Origin: Blastomyces gilchristii SLH14081
Lineage: Eukaryota > Ascomycota > Eurotiomycetes > Onygenales > Ajellomycetaceae
DNA length: 64,000 nucleotides
Direction: 5' to 3'
NCBI RefSeq assembly: GCF_000003855.2
Contig: NW_003101682.1
Coordinates: 6,315,930 to 6,379,929 of the forward strand
Shown here: positions 51,001 through 60,962 of the stretch, one piece after another
Layout: each line of letters opens with the position of its first letter
Position numbering within the stretch: the stretch's first letter is position 1
Notes under the pieces: generated by a model
Databases searched by the model: none
What the model was told of the DNA's origin: nothing
Seen by the model: the letters and a program-made list of their open reading frames with translations, nothing else
Made by a program: the position numbers and the translations under genes

Positions 51001-51190
51001 TAACTCTCGGACGGACGACCTTTTTGTATCAAAGCTGCCAATTAACCCGGCTTTTAAGGACTTCCATTTTGAGCAAGAACCGTGGAATAGCAGTTCATTT
51101 TGTTCCAATACTATTCTGGATGAAGGTCCCTCAATCCATTCAAAGGCCGGATACCCCAGCCCTTCGATCAGAGCTAACTTCACCACATAA
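48029..51190 (+). CDS. Kinase-like protein with C-terminal LPINPAFKD repeats
   Basis: Single exon from ATG 48029, 1053 residues. Residues 1-150 are basic and Ser/Arg-rich. A protein-kinase-like fold spans about 320-570: K349/K350 in DYVKKEI as the candidate ATP lysine, a hinge-like LLINFAKRGSLVELI, the catalytic loop VQGDLTVSNIVV (D444, N449), and D462-I-N in place of DFG, followed by VGWEAPEF and SDLYQLGMTLWAL. HRD is QGD, so activity is plausible but unproven. The C-terminal third is acidic and carries the motif SKLPINPAFKD several times, three of them in 186-bp tandem units from 50642. The frame ends at 51190 through a single-base shift in the last unit. I do not know the substrate. It could be lineage-restricted. 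Confidence 0.75.
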   Translation: MAISIFDRPGSLTQQCIPMPNLQKTPPSKRSMWHRFRFPWMPKSSRRSSSGGSRSFRDATCYNNENSDVSSQSDNYNNNNRPRPVSGGVEVGLPRHTTFKRQNSEQRERLYPTEAGCRRALSVDARRARSRHRTRSPPPVRAARLSAPEVQYNDQDLTIPSWVDNSPLHAPNQYGYGTYTDGTFSVDGEEAEDMLEKEMDSRWILNLSMHFRDRSEREKFFVTYAETPNRWLRVTVSCDYRNAEPESLERDLKKLYYQRDKNARIYESIRDSLPEIQFYDTVTNLRLETREGRLHVHVTEDMNEIIPYPPISTIEYLGLDLVRESDLSFVSHLSGFAYQVKLDGKDYVKKEIPGPDMVNEFLYEINALHSLIGSRSVIQLKAIVVDDDMFTTKGLLINFAKRGSLVELIYDYKGTIEWSRRTRWARQIIEGLAEIHEAGFVQGDLTVSNIVVDANDDAKIIDINRRGCPVGWEAPEFTKLLQSKQKISMYIGVKSDLYQLGMTLWALAMEIDEPGSQPRPFIIPIDMKVPDYYRTIVDICLSTSPQKRLPAKELLGLFPQDSTIVPQELAASSLEALVLPPVEIPDDCGYQDDSPSIWNHEYLEQPANDIKLTSGPKSLRDSEDVIFFDPCIDHGPQRFPSEFRELNGQFGEFHIGDNPLEFPTKEGSIELESPSRAGLCSEMHNTLAFESSLDEIYSGVKPPISCGIRCSIMMPNDQNSEPQLREELTPSHDGVESDGQKIYHIPTEVVEMTEPLVQHTPFSQSFSSILLESSLPINPAFPLSIVPKDIRHSNPDSEVPTPTEMNSPDSLMDSSRQQDTGSGRGDSLLISKLPINPAFKDPSELEQQDDVPIELELSVNLAVSSPEPVKQDDLLFTSKLPINPAFKDYHLEQEHNSHSFCSNIILDEGPSIPSRPDTPTLQTEITSHHDFRTDDLFVSKLPINPAFKDFNFEQEQRNSGSFCSNIILDEGPSIPSWPDTPALQTDFIGQHNSRTDDLFVSKLPINPAFKDFHFEQEPWNSSSFCSNTILDEGPSIHSKAGYPSPSIRANFTT

Positions 51191-51199
51191 CTCTCGGAC
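50642..51199 (+). repeat. Three tandem 186-bp coding repeats
   Basis: Units begin near 50642, 50828 and 51014; the landmark ATTTTGTTCCAATA recurs at 50725, 50911 and 51097, exactly 186 bp apart. Each codes 62 residues of the pattern DDLFxSKLPINPAFKD...SFCSNIILDEGPSIPS...PDTPALQT. The second and third units are nearly identical, so the duplication is recent. The third has one extra base near 51136-51141 and one T fewer at about 51208-51211. Confidence 0.9.
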
Positions 51200-51546
51200 G
51201 GACGACCTTTTGTATCTAGGCTGCCAATTAACCCAGCTTATCATACAGTTTTAGGAATCCCCCTGAAACTTCCATTCTCTCTCGGGATTCCAAGGAGTCT
51301 CCAGTGATATCCCCTATGGTATATGTTCTTTCTAACCCGAAAGAAATTTCAAGGCCACAACGGTATGAAACTGGTCATTCTGGAGACCTTTTCCAATCGG
51401 AATTGCCGATTAATCCGGCCTCTAAGGATCCTGTCCAACGAGAACTTCCAACCAACTATCCTGACAGAGCTCTGACGGTGTTCTTTGATACCCGAGAGTG
51501 CCTAGTGAGGAAGTTACAACCTTTAGCAAACATATTTGTCTCATAG
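51191..51546 (+). pseudogene. Out-of-frame continuation of the LPINPAFKD repeat region
   Basis: From 51212 the frame of the kinase-like gene resumes with VSRLPINPAYHTVLG and stops at 51305-51307. In another frame DLFQSELPINPASKDPVQRE is readable near 51386-51445, and that frame stops at 51546. So repeat-coding DNA goes on for about 350 bp past the present stop, broken by indels. It is either a decayed end of the gene, a sequencing error in a repeat, or an unseen spliced exon. Confidence 0.6.
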
Positions 51547-54367
51547 GCTGCCAATTACTCGGGATTTCCCATCTTGCATATTCTTTCCCATTCGTGAAAG
51601 GATGGGTACGGACGTTACAACTAACCCATGTTTTTGCCAACAATTGAGCCAGCTCGACTAAAACCCAGGGTTCCACTCCTCGTCCTACTCAACAAACTTA
51701 CCTGAGAGGAACCGTTACGTTACAGGATTCTTTTATTGTCCATCCAACGGGTGGAAACGTCAGCTATGCTCTGTTCCATGTACCACTCTACCAACGTTAC
51801 TCAGTTACTCAGTTCCGACTTTCTGTGTTCTAGCGTTTAACACTCTACATTTCCATTTCGGCAACGAACCCAGTTTTATTTAACGACAGCATGTTTAGAC
51901 ACATTGGTATGAAGAAAATTTTTCCGATGTTTGGGATGGTAAGGGGTCAATCATAGTTTTACTTCTGTTAATTTGTTTGTGATTTCATTCCGATTTTATT
52001 TTATTTTTTGGTTTTGGACTTAGTTTGTGTTGCAGCTTTTCGTTCTGAGGCACAACCGTTTTGGCTTCCGGCGAGGGTTTATTTTTACGTACAAAAGCAT
52101 TGTTGATTGGTACCTGAATGTTTGGCAAAATCTTTATTGTGTTCTTATTCTTTACCCCACTTGTTTCTTGATGTACTGTACTTTCTACCTTCTTTGTTTT
52201 CTTTGACAATGCGGAGTTTTCCCTGGCGTTTTGACAGTAACGTGTTTCTCTTCCCGTCGAAATAAAAAAAAATTCCCTTACATCGCTTTTGTATCTTTTG
52301 ATATTTTTCGCAAGTTCGAGGCTTTCTCATGCATGGTTTGTCACTTCTTATTGTTTTTGCACGCCCTTTCCGGAATCCAATCACGCCCCTGGCAGACGAG
52401 TTCGGGGGATCGCTCCATTCCACAAAAAGTGGGAATAACCTTCGCTTTGGGCGCGAGCCGTGAAAGTAAGTGGCTAACAGCATGACTCCCGCGCAGGTGA
52501 CTCAAGATGAGAAAACTAACATTTTCCCAGTCGCCTGTAGGATCCCTGTGAATGCACATCATCATTATTATCAGGAATGGTGATACAATTTGCTCTTCTT
52601 CCAACGCACCATCAAGTTCCCGGCTCCCCCCCACTTTAATCCAAAGCGGAACTGATTCCACCGAACACCCACGACTACATCTAGACTCCTAACGCTACAC
52701 AACTCATATTACAATTCCCCTTAGTCACATTCCAAAATTTGCCTCGTCCAACCCCCGCATCGTCGGACGAATAACGGGTGTCGGCCGCCCTCAATTATCA
52801 TTTCCCGGATCCTTGCAGCTTTTCGTGCTGTCAATCTCTATCCTCCCCTCCTCCCATCCAGTTATTCAACAACGTGGTGAATCTTTTCAAAATTCGACAG
52901 ATCGATGTGCTGTCCTCCGAGTGATACCCTTCCAATCATTCTTTCAAGTGCTATTTACCTTTCTCCATAACGATAACCAAACATTTTAAACTAGCCATTC
53001 TCGAGATTGGGCCTTTCGCCTTCACTCTGTTGCCTTCTTCGTTTATTCACGTTCATGTTTCTCCTCTCCTCTTCCTTTCTGTTTTCGTTGGATTTGTCTT
53101 TTTTCCCTTTTTTTTTTTCTTTTTCTTTTTTCTTTTTTCTTTTTTTTTTCTCTTCCTGTTTTCATCGCCGGTAGCAATTGCCGTGCAAGATTTCACGATG
53201 TTATGAGCTATGACATTTTTATATTTTCATTCGCATTTTTAACCAATTTTTAATAAGATCTGAAGCTATTTTTTTCCATTTTTTTTTCCATTTCATCTCT
53301 CTCACCCCATTTTATATACCTTCTGGTTACTGAAACGACGCTTTTGTGTCATGGAACCGACATTTCGTTCGGAGAGAGAAAGAAAGAGCCTAACCTTCGA
53401 CAGCGCGGGACAAAGCTCTTATGGATATCTGTATTTAGGAGCTATGATTGAAAGTTATAGTATGAAGATTGTAGTCAGACAATCTTTTTGTATGAAATAT
53501 GAATTCTTCCATGCGACGGGATTCAAGGTCTGGACCTACCAACCAGAGCCGTAAACTGCATTTCCCACAGCAATCTGTGTATTGGAAGCCCCATTGCTTG
53601 GGTTCAGATGACTTCTGTCCAGCCAGTACCTTTTGCATGAGATATTTCTGTCGGACTAACAGTGCCACAGAGATGGTGCACACATAAATTAGGCATTAGA
53701 CCTCACTTTCATTTTGCCCCTGACATTCTAACTCGGATAATAAACCCGTTGACACGGCGTACAGCGATTGTGTATAAATGTCCGACATAATCGCTGTCTA
53801 GACTCTATAGTTATCGGGTTAAGCCATAATTACTCATCCGCTAAATATCTCCCGGCACGAAGGAAGTGAAGAAGTGGAAAAGTCCGCTTCCCTCAACTGC
53901 TAACAGTAAACTTAAGTAAAAGGTTGATATGGGGCATCTATCCAAACTCTACTTCCATATACATACACCCCGGTATATTTCACTGCCCGAATCCGCAAAC
54001 ATCCCAGCGCCATAATCAATTTCCTCAATGAAAAAATATAGCGAATTTGCGGTCAATAGAGGAAGTAGTAAGAGGGGGGAATCGAATAGCAAGAAGAAAA
54101 AGCCCAGGAATATCATCATTTGGGAATATCCGCTCAGAACGAAATATGTAGAGACAAACCATAAAAGGAAGACAAGAACGAGAAAGTAAACAAAGAAAAT
54201 AAAGGAATCAAGATATACATCTGCAAACGGTACATCATGTACACCCATCAATAAAGGGGATTATATATTCTGGAAAATTAGACGCCGGCCGAAAGGTTCT
54301 CTTGAGTAAAGGAAGTTATAAACAGAACGTATAATTAACCGTAGTAGCCTGGGAAAGGAGAAGATAA
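51547..54367. other. Intergenic region between the kinase-like gene and the MOB gene
   Basis: 2.8 kb with T-rich tracts near 53095-53150. Open frames of 60-110 codons exist on both strands, none with a recognisable domain. The right end should hold the MOB 3' UTR. I see no RNA gene. Confidence 0.5.
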
Positions 54368-56164
54368 TTAGAAAGGCTTGTCCGAGTCAGCTGCTTTGAC
54401 TTCAATCGCGGTCGTAGGAGCTTCGGGACTGCCAGGACTTCCGGGACTACTAGGGCTACCAAATCCCTTATCAGCAGTCTCATTTACTGGTGTTTTGTCT
54501 GATTTCGACGTCTCTGATTCAAGGATTGTTGGTTTGTCATCTGACGAATCTGCGTTTATAGCTTTAGAATTGATAACTAGAGTAGCAGGCTCCAATATGT
54601 CGGTTTCATTCGGCTCTTTCTCTTCGAGTGAATCGCTAGTTTTCTCACTCTGTTCGAGTGGATCGCTTTCTGATGTTTGCTGGACGATTTCTGGATTGTC
54701 CAGCCCATCATCGTCAGGTGTGGGGGTTTCAATAACGCTATCTTCCGCCAGGGTTGGGTCATTTGCGGGAGTTTCTGATGGGACCGGTAACAGGTCACCT
54801 TCCTTATCAGAAACGGAAGTATCTGGGAGTTTCACAACAGAGTCATCCTCCTCAGCTGCCTGGGCATTTTTGTTGGGGCCATCATCTTCGGCTGCTTCTG
54901 TGATAGTTGAAACAATAGCCCCTACTGAAGGGGAGGCCTTGTGCCGTCTGGTTGTTGCCGCAACATTTAATGCCTGCTCTGACTGTTCCCCGGGAACTGG
55001 CTTTTCTGCCTGTGTTTCTGACTCTTTCCGCATAATGGTCATCCGTCTACTGGAGTCACGTTCAGGAGCCACGTTGTTCGGTGGCTGGAGCCCTTCTGCT
55101 TCTCTTGGGACCGTATAATTATCCTCCGGTATCAGATTATAAATATCACAGACCGTCTTAAAGAAAATGTATAGTCCATCGTGGCCTTCAACCTGCCAAA
55201 ATACCTCGCGATGCTGGAACCACGCATGTGCAAAGATCCGATAAACGCGGCGAAAAATGTTGGTAAGATGCTTCATGCTCGTCTGGGGCCCTCCAGATGA
55301 CTCCGAGCCAAGAGTCAATCTGCTTGGGAAGTATTTTGGTGATGTCAGGATATTCGCCGCCCAGTCAAGGGTGTGACAGCAGTAATCGATGGCGCAACAT
55401 GATTTAGGCGGATCATGGACGGCACATAAGTATTGCCATTCGGAGGCACGCATTTCGGGACATGTTTGAGCAGAGCACGGCGGGTCTTCCGCAAAAAAGG
55501 CAACAATCAGGTTATTAGCCTTCATGGTGAGAAATCGACAAAGCTCATATAGCCATAGCGATCTTTCTACTCCTTCTGGAGGCTCCGCAAGAAACCGCGC
55601 AATGTCACGAGTTATGGGATTTAGAGTCGAGGAGTCGCTAGGTCTGGTATAGTGCTGATACAAGGCTTTGAGGTGCTCTTGTAATTGGAATGGAGAATCG
55701 AGCTGAATCGCGACAATTGGTTAGCGCCCAGCCACTCAAGGGAGGTTGAGGGATTGACCAACTTGGGAGAGAGGAACCAGAGGAGGACCTGAGGCCATGT
55801 CTGCAGATTTGGTCCCCGGACGTATTCTCCGCATCGACGCATCGTCAGGCTCATGCGGTAGCCCCAGGAGCTCTTCGCTGGTAGCTCCAAACCCTTCGCC
55901 AACCGTAGGGGATTGAGGCCCAATCTGCACCTCTGTGAACGGCGGGGGACTAGGCAATCGAGGCGAGCTCGAGGGAGAAGCACCAGCAGTCGTCATTGCA
56001 GGCTGGCGCAGACGGGGAGGATACGTCGTGGTAGGGCTGGTAGGGAACAGCGGGAAGAGAGCCTGGAGGTCGTCGCCGTCGTCGTCTTCGTCGTCGTCTT
56101 CGCTGCCCGACGCCCGCTGGTGAAGCTCTGACGTTGGCTCGAACAAGCACCAATCCAAGGCCAT
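54368..56164 (-). CDS. MOB4/phocein-type MOB protein (STRIPAK subunit)
   Basis: Minus-strand exons 56164-55763 and 55702-54368, 578 residues. The intron starts GTTGGT, has branch GCTAAC and ends ATTCAG. Residues 1-110 are acidic and Pro/Ser-rich. RRIRPGTKSADM (about residue 115-126) matches the RPGTKAQD box of phocein. The MOB domain then runs to about 330: LAEPPEGVERSLWLYEL, CPEMRASEWQYLC (C215, C227), HTLDWAANILTSPKYFPSR, RVYRIFAHAWFQHREVF (H293, H298, zinc ligands), YNLIPEDNYTVP. The remaining ~240 residues are an acidic Ser/Glu/Asp tail that human phocein lacks. Family role: phocein is part of the striatin (STRIPAK) phosphatase-kinase complex; the Sordaria homolog MOB3 is needed for fruiting and hyphal fusion. 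Confidence 0.85.
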
Positions 56165-56373
56165 GGCGGAGGCTAGTTCTGCCGCCCCGACAAGCCCTAA
56201 GCCCTAAACCCTGCCGAATATAGCTGCTGGGGTAGAGTCGTGGAGATAAGTTATTTATTAACTAACTCCTGGGCGAGTCGATAGGATACCAGAGCAAAGA
56301 TTGTCCAGCTTCCTCCTCCGGATACTGTTGTTTTGGTTGCAATCGAAACTTCTTTTGTTTGGGTAAATAGAAG
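56165..56373. promoter_or_regulatory. Short bidirectional promoter with telomere-like CCCTAA repeats
   Basis: Only 209 bp separate the MOB and ZNG1 start codons. GCCCTAAGCCCTAAACCCTG (56194-56213) contains two CCCTAA telomere-type hexamers plus a third partial one, about 30 bp before the MOB ATG. Confidence 0.6.
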
Positions 56374-57951
56374 ATGAACTTTAGAGACGGCGATGAGGAA
56401 GGCCCGCCTGAACTGGTTGATGTCGACGCCCTCGAGGAAGAGACGGCGGCAAAGTCACCTACTGAGCGGAAGTTCAAGAAAGTCCCTATCACAATAGTAA
56501 CAGGTAAGTGGATGCGGAGTTGTTGTGTTGTCCAGTAAAGAAATAATACGACTGTTGTTAGCTAAAATAAAAGTGCGTTCGTTGTAGGCTATTTGGGCGC
56601 GGGCAAGACGACACTACTTAACTATATCCTAGGAGAGGAGCATGGGAAGAAAATAGCGGTGATTTTAAACGGCTTGTAACCACCCAGCCTGATCCATATG
56701 TTAAGTTTACACACCCGCTGACTGATTTGACGGGCCTTGTAGAATTTGGTGATTGTATGTGACCCTCTGGTCTTATATACATACGGTTTTATGCGTGTTG
56801 TGTGCTGTTTTGGGGGGTTAACTACTGGTTACTGACTGTTACAGCCATTGATATCGAGAAATCCCTAACGGTCAACAAAGATGGCCAACAAGTTGAAGAA
56901 TGGCTCGAACTGGCGAACGGCTGCATATGTTGTTCCGTTAGGTAAGTTAAAAAAAAAAAAAAAAGCTTATATGCATATTTTGCATTTGTGTCTACTATTC
57001 CAGCTAATATCACCGACAGAGACACGGGAGTAGTCGCCATTGAATCGCTCATGGAGCGCCAAGGCACATTTGACTACATTTTGCTGGAGACAACCGGCCT
57101 TGCCGATCCAGGTAACATTGCACCGTTGTTCTGGGTTGACGATGGCCTAGGCAGTACTATCTACCTGGATGGGATCGTCACCTTAGTCGATGGGAAGAAC
57201 ATCCTCCGGCTTCTTGACGAGCCAGCGCCGGCGGAGGTCCAGGGAACGCACCACGGCGCGGTTCTTACCACAGCTCATCTCCAGATATCACATGCTGACG
57301 TGATCATACTGAACAAGAGTGACCTGCTTACTGCCGCTGAGCTTGACAAGGTTAAGGAGCGGGTAATCTCCATTAACGGCCTGGCTAAAATTATTGTGAC
57401 GGATCATAGCAAAGTCCCCAATCTCGAAGGCACAGTGCTTGAACTCCATGCTTATGACAATGTGACCGATGTCGATTTCAGCGAGAAGGGCCATAGTCAT
57501 CTGGATCCTGTAGGTTATGCTTCTTCTTTGCTGAATTTGCCTCCCTATGTAGAGGGTTGCCCCTCTTCTTCGTTCTGACTATTTATGCTCCGTCCAGTCA
57601 ATATCAACCCTCTCCTTCACCATTGACAAGATAACGCCAGAATGCGTGCCCAAAGTGGACGCATGGCTGCGCTCGTTACTGTGGGAGCGTCAACTTCCAC
57701 CGACAAATCAGGGCCAGCAGAAGATTGAAGATTTTGAAATCCATCGATTAAAGGGGTTGCTCTGCCTGACAGATGGCAGTACGCAGGTCATCCAGGGAGT
57801 ACAGGAAGTATTTGATATTACAGAGACTGATAGCAGGCACCCATCGGCTTCGGGGAACCACTGCAAAATGGTCTTGATTGGGCGAGGGTTAGGCATGGAT
57901 AGCAGCCCCTGGCGAGAGAGCTTACAAGCTTCTCTCGGACGTGCCAGTTAA
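56374..57951 (+). CDS. ZNG1-type CobW/COG0523 GTPase (zinc metallochaperone)
   Basis: Six exons: 56374-56503, 56588-56671, 56743-56754, 56845-56941, 57020-57509 and 57598-57951, 388 residues. GYLGAGKTT (44-52) is Walker A; EFGD (72-75) comes from a 12-nt exon; GCICC (C102, C104, C105) is the metal-binding CxCC motif; ETTGLADPG is the switch/G3 region and ILNKSD the G4 motif. The C-terminal CobW domain begins at [10 protein letters not shown] and ends with MVLIGRGL. Family role: ZNG1 proteins use GTP to hand zinc to methionine aminopeptidase 1. The N-terminus has PPELVDVD where ZNG1 proteins usually have CPELVPI, so the client-contact Cys is Pro here. Intron 2 has a GC donor; the others are GT-AG. 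Confidence 0.88.
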
Positions 57952-58496
57952 TTTTTTAGGAATTCTTTTTTGTCATTTATCTAAACAGAAATGAAACTAC
58001 CTATCGACATAAATGAACAATATGGAGGATATTTTAGCCGTGGCCGTGCGGTGGTATATGGCGATGGGAGGGAGCCGCCCAACTAGGACAGGAGCTGACA
58101 TGCGAAACCTCACGGAAATATTTGACAATAATTTTCAAAACGCAAGATACTGACCGCACGGGAATGAAAATTGAGATATACTAATACGACTAGTCCCAAG
58201 GCGGGCTCAGCCTTTTTGAGCATATAATCCTTTAGCATATCATCTCGGGTAGTAAAAGTTGCTAACTCGCTGGTGTTCCTGCGCCTTATCGATAACCGAA
58301 GCCAAATGTCGGTACCAAGATCTCATTTGCGGACAAAGTGACTACTAAACCAAAACCTAGAGCACAAAGACACCATGATTTCTAAACACTGGGGTATAGA
58401 CGCATAGGTGGGTTGATTCCGAGGTGAGATATCGGTAAGGACAAGAATACTGCAGTTTAGGCTAGGTTGAATAATACTTTGGGAGGCAGTATAAAC
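57952..58496. other. Intergenic region between convergent genes
   Basis: 545 bp between the stops of the ZNG1-type and HAUS6-type genes. It should carry both 3' UTRs. Nothing else is recognised. Confidence 0.6.
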
Positions 58497-60515
58497 TTAT
58501 GCTCTAGATGTAAACCGAGCCCCAAACAACGGCGAGTTTTGCAAGTCGCCTTCTGACATTTCAGCATCCATATCAATAGTCCGATCCCCATCTCCATCCA
58601 TATCACGATCATCCAGCGGTAATATGTGTACCGCTGGAGAATTCACGGGGCTCATGGCCACCCTAGGCCTGCTCTTAAACACGCTGGCATAATCCGCATC
58701 CTGACTAAACAGTTCTTCCTTGGGGGTTAACGTTCCAGAGCTTCCTGGCATGAGGCTCCGCGAATCGCGCTTTTTGGGAGTTTCAAACTGGTTTGTAGGA
58801 AATACTTGCGATTTTCGAGGCTTCGCTGCTAGAGACTGTCGGGGTCGTGCGCTAGGTGTGGGGAGGAACGACATTGAATGTCTTGTACGTTCAATAAGAT
58901 TGCTTGAAACAGAGCACGTAGAATTTACAGAGATTAATTGTGGGGATTCGGCGTCCTCGTTTACGGGACTAGGGTTCGAATCGTATTCGATGGTGATTGA
59001 TGGAGTAGCAACGCCAGAAAAGTATTCGTAATGCGGAGTTCCTGAACCGCTTACCTCTCCGCTTTCTAGCCTAGGGGAGCCTCTGCTGCTCCCCTGGGTT
59101 GGAAGAGAGGAAATGATGGAAGCATTATCCATATAGTTGGAATTGGGAGTTGGTTGGTCGGCGAGAAGACTTAACGCTGCTTGGTCCAGTGAATAATTAC
59201 GATTTGAATGAATATTGGATAGTCTCCGATTTCTTGGATCCCCTGAATCTGGCCGCTCTTTCTTCTGAGAGATATTGACATTGTGCTTGAGAAGTGCAGC
59301 ATCAAGATCTGAAACCAATGAGGAGTACTTCGTGTCATTTAGCGACGGTGGAGTCGATTTTCGATCTGACTGAGCAAGTGAAGCGATCGTTAACGGCTGG
59401 TGGTTCCGAAATGCCAAAATCTTGGAAGAGCTCCGATGTTTGGATGGTGGTGATGCACGTCTTTCTTCAACGAGAGTCTGTTTAAACTTCCGCCACTTTT
59501 CAACCCTGGCTTTCTGCTCTGCGAGTCGATTATCCAAATCAGCCAATAGATCAGAAGAAGACCTGTTTTCCATGTCATCCAACCGTCCATTCTTAATCAG
59601 TGACAACGCCCGTGAAAATGATGATTCAAGAACGCGATCAGTGAACACTTGCATTCCACCATTGAGAATTATGTCGGCCCATTTTTCATTTCCGTACCAT
59701 AGGTTCATTATCTCATGGGTAAGTTCGGCTTCATTTGCAGTCGGTTTGTTCGCAGCTTCTTTTGATCGGACAGCAAGCTCTTTCGTCTTATTTTCAAGCA
59801 GAATTTTCAGATGGTCATAAGCTTCTCGTACATGGCATTTATCATTAATCATGGTCGTAAGTGCGGCACGATGCGCTATAACCAGCGGAACCAGCATCTC
59901 TTGTTCTGGGGAGGAAGTGCATCCATTGATTGTCATCTCAAGAACTGGATTTTTGTGTTCACCCTTGCGCGCCAATATCACCTCCCGTAACACAGCCAAA
60001 GAAAAGGTGGCCAGTGCCTCCTCGAACTTCTCCCCTTTGCACTCATCTAGCATCGTCTTGCGGAGGATCGCTTCTCTTCCGAGAACGCCATTCTTTTTGA
60101 GATCGGATAGGGCACGAAAAAGCGCAGCCCGAAGGTTAACAGATTGTAAGGGCTCCAGTGGAGGGAAAAAGGGGCGCAATCTCTAATAGCATAGGAAAAA
60201 AAAAAGAACAAAGGTTTAGAATCCTTTTCAAATACAATAGTAGAATGGTACTGGGCCTATCTAACGGAGGCTTACATTCTGGGTCCCTTCTGGGTCCCAT
60301 ATCGTAAACAGTTGGTACAGAGACCATTCCACCGCTTTAATGCGTTGGCGGAGATTTGGTTGAGCGCCTGCAAAGGAGCGGACAGTTATATTTGGCCAGT
60401 CAGGGAGTTGGTCAAGGCGTAGCAGCCTCAGGTTTCGCACAAAAATGGTGATATTTGAGGACACCGGCCAATTAAGCCCCTTTGGTTTAGGTGAAGGGCG
60501 GGTGGAAGATTGCAT
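58497..60515 (-). CDS. HAUS6-type augmin complex subunit
   Basis: Minus-strand exons 60515-60276 and 60182-58497, 641 residues; intron GTAAGC...CTATTAG. The N-terminal ~300 residues fit the HAUS6 N-terminal domain: NITIFVRNLRLLRLDQLPDW, AVEWSLYQLFTIWDP, then RPFFPPLEPLQSVNLRAALF, LDECKGEKFEEALATFSLAV. The middle is helical and charged (LLADLDNRLAEQKARVEKW). The last ~300 residues are Ser/Pro-rich and disordered, with several SP/TP sites (LTPKEELF, MSPVNSPA) that mitotic kinases could use. Augmin recruits gamma-tubulin to existing microtubules in the spindle; it is present in Aspergillus but absent from budding yeast. Assignment rests on the N-terminal pattern only. Confidence 0.72.
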
Positions 60516-60962
60516 TGCAAAAAGTCATAATCGATACTCCAATGATTTAACCAATAATGCCACTCTGTATTCATCCGTGGTTTCCTTTTTGTCCCTACTC
60601 TTCCGCGCATGGAGCCGTCGAAGTGGGTAGATATGCAGCTTGACAGCTGCCGTTGTCGCTGCATAGAATGAAGAACGGTTGAAGCCCTTTGTTTACTTTG
60701 GGATGAGGTGCCAAGAGCTCTGTTTGTCGTATTTGCACAGTTTGCACAATTTGCTTTGATTCTCCGGATTACAATCTTCCAAACCAACTTTCACCTGACT
60801 ACTGCTGGAGAACGATAGGTTTCCTCCTGGATGAGCATACTTTGGTGTGACTTTCATTTTTTGTAATTAGACTTGCGAAATACTTTACACTTTTCGTCGT
60901 TGAAAACCTACTTCTTAATATTGCCTTACCTATCCCCCGTGGTGGCTGATATTGCCGATATC
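60516..60962. promoter_or_regulatory. Bidirectional promoter of the HAUS6-type and HD-domain genes
   Basis: 447 bp between two divergent start codons. No TATA box or known site was identified with confidence. Confidence 0.5.

Noticed and set aside
50643..51254. 203-codon plus-strand frame shifted against the kinase-like gene
   Set aside because: Shadow frame over the 186-bp repeats; only its last part follows the repeat's true sense, which is covered by the frameshift finding.
53351..53554. 67-codon plus-strand frame
   Set aside because: Has an ATG but nothing recognisable; overlapped by another frame on the opposite strand.
54378..55118. 246-codon plus-strand Ser-rich frame
   Set aside because: Antisense of the acidic MOB tail.
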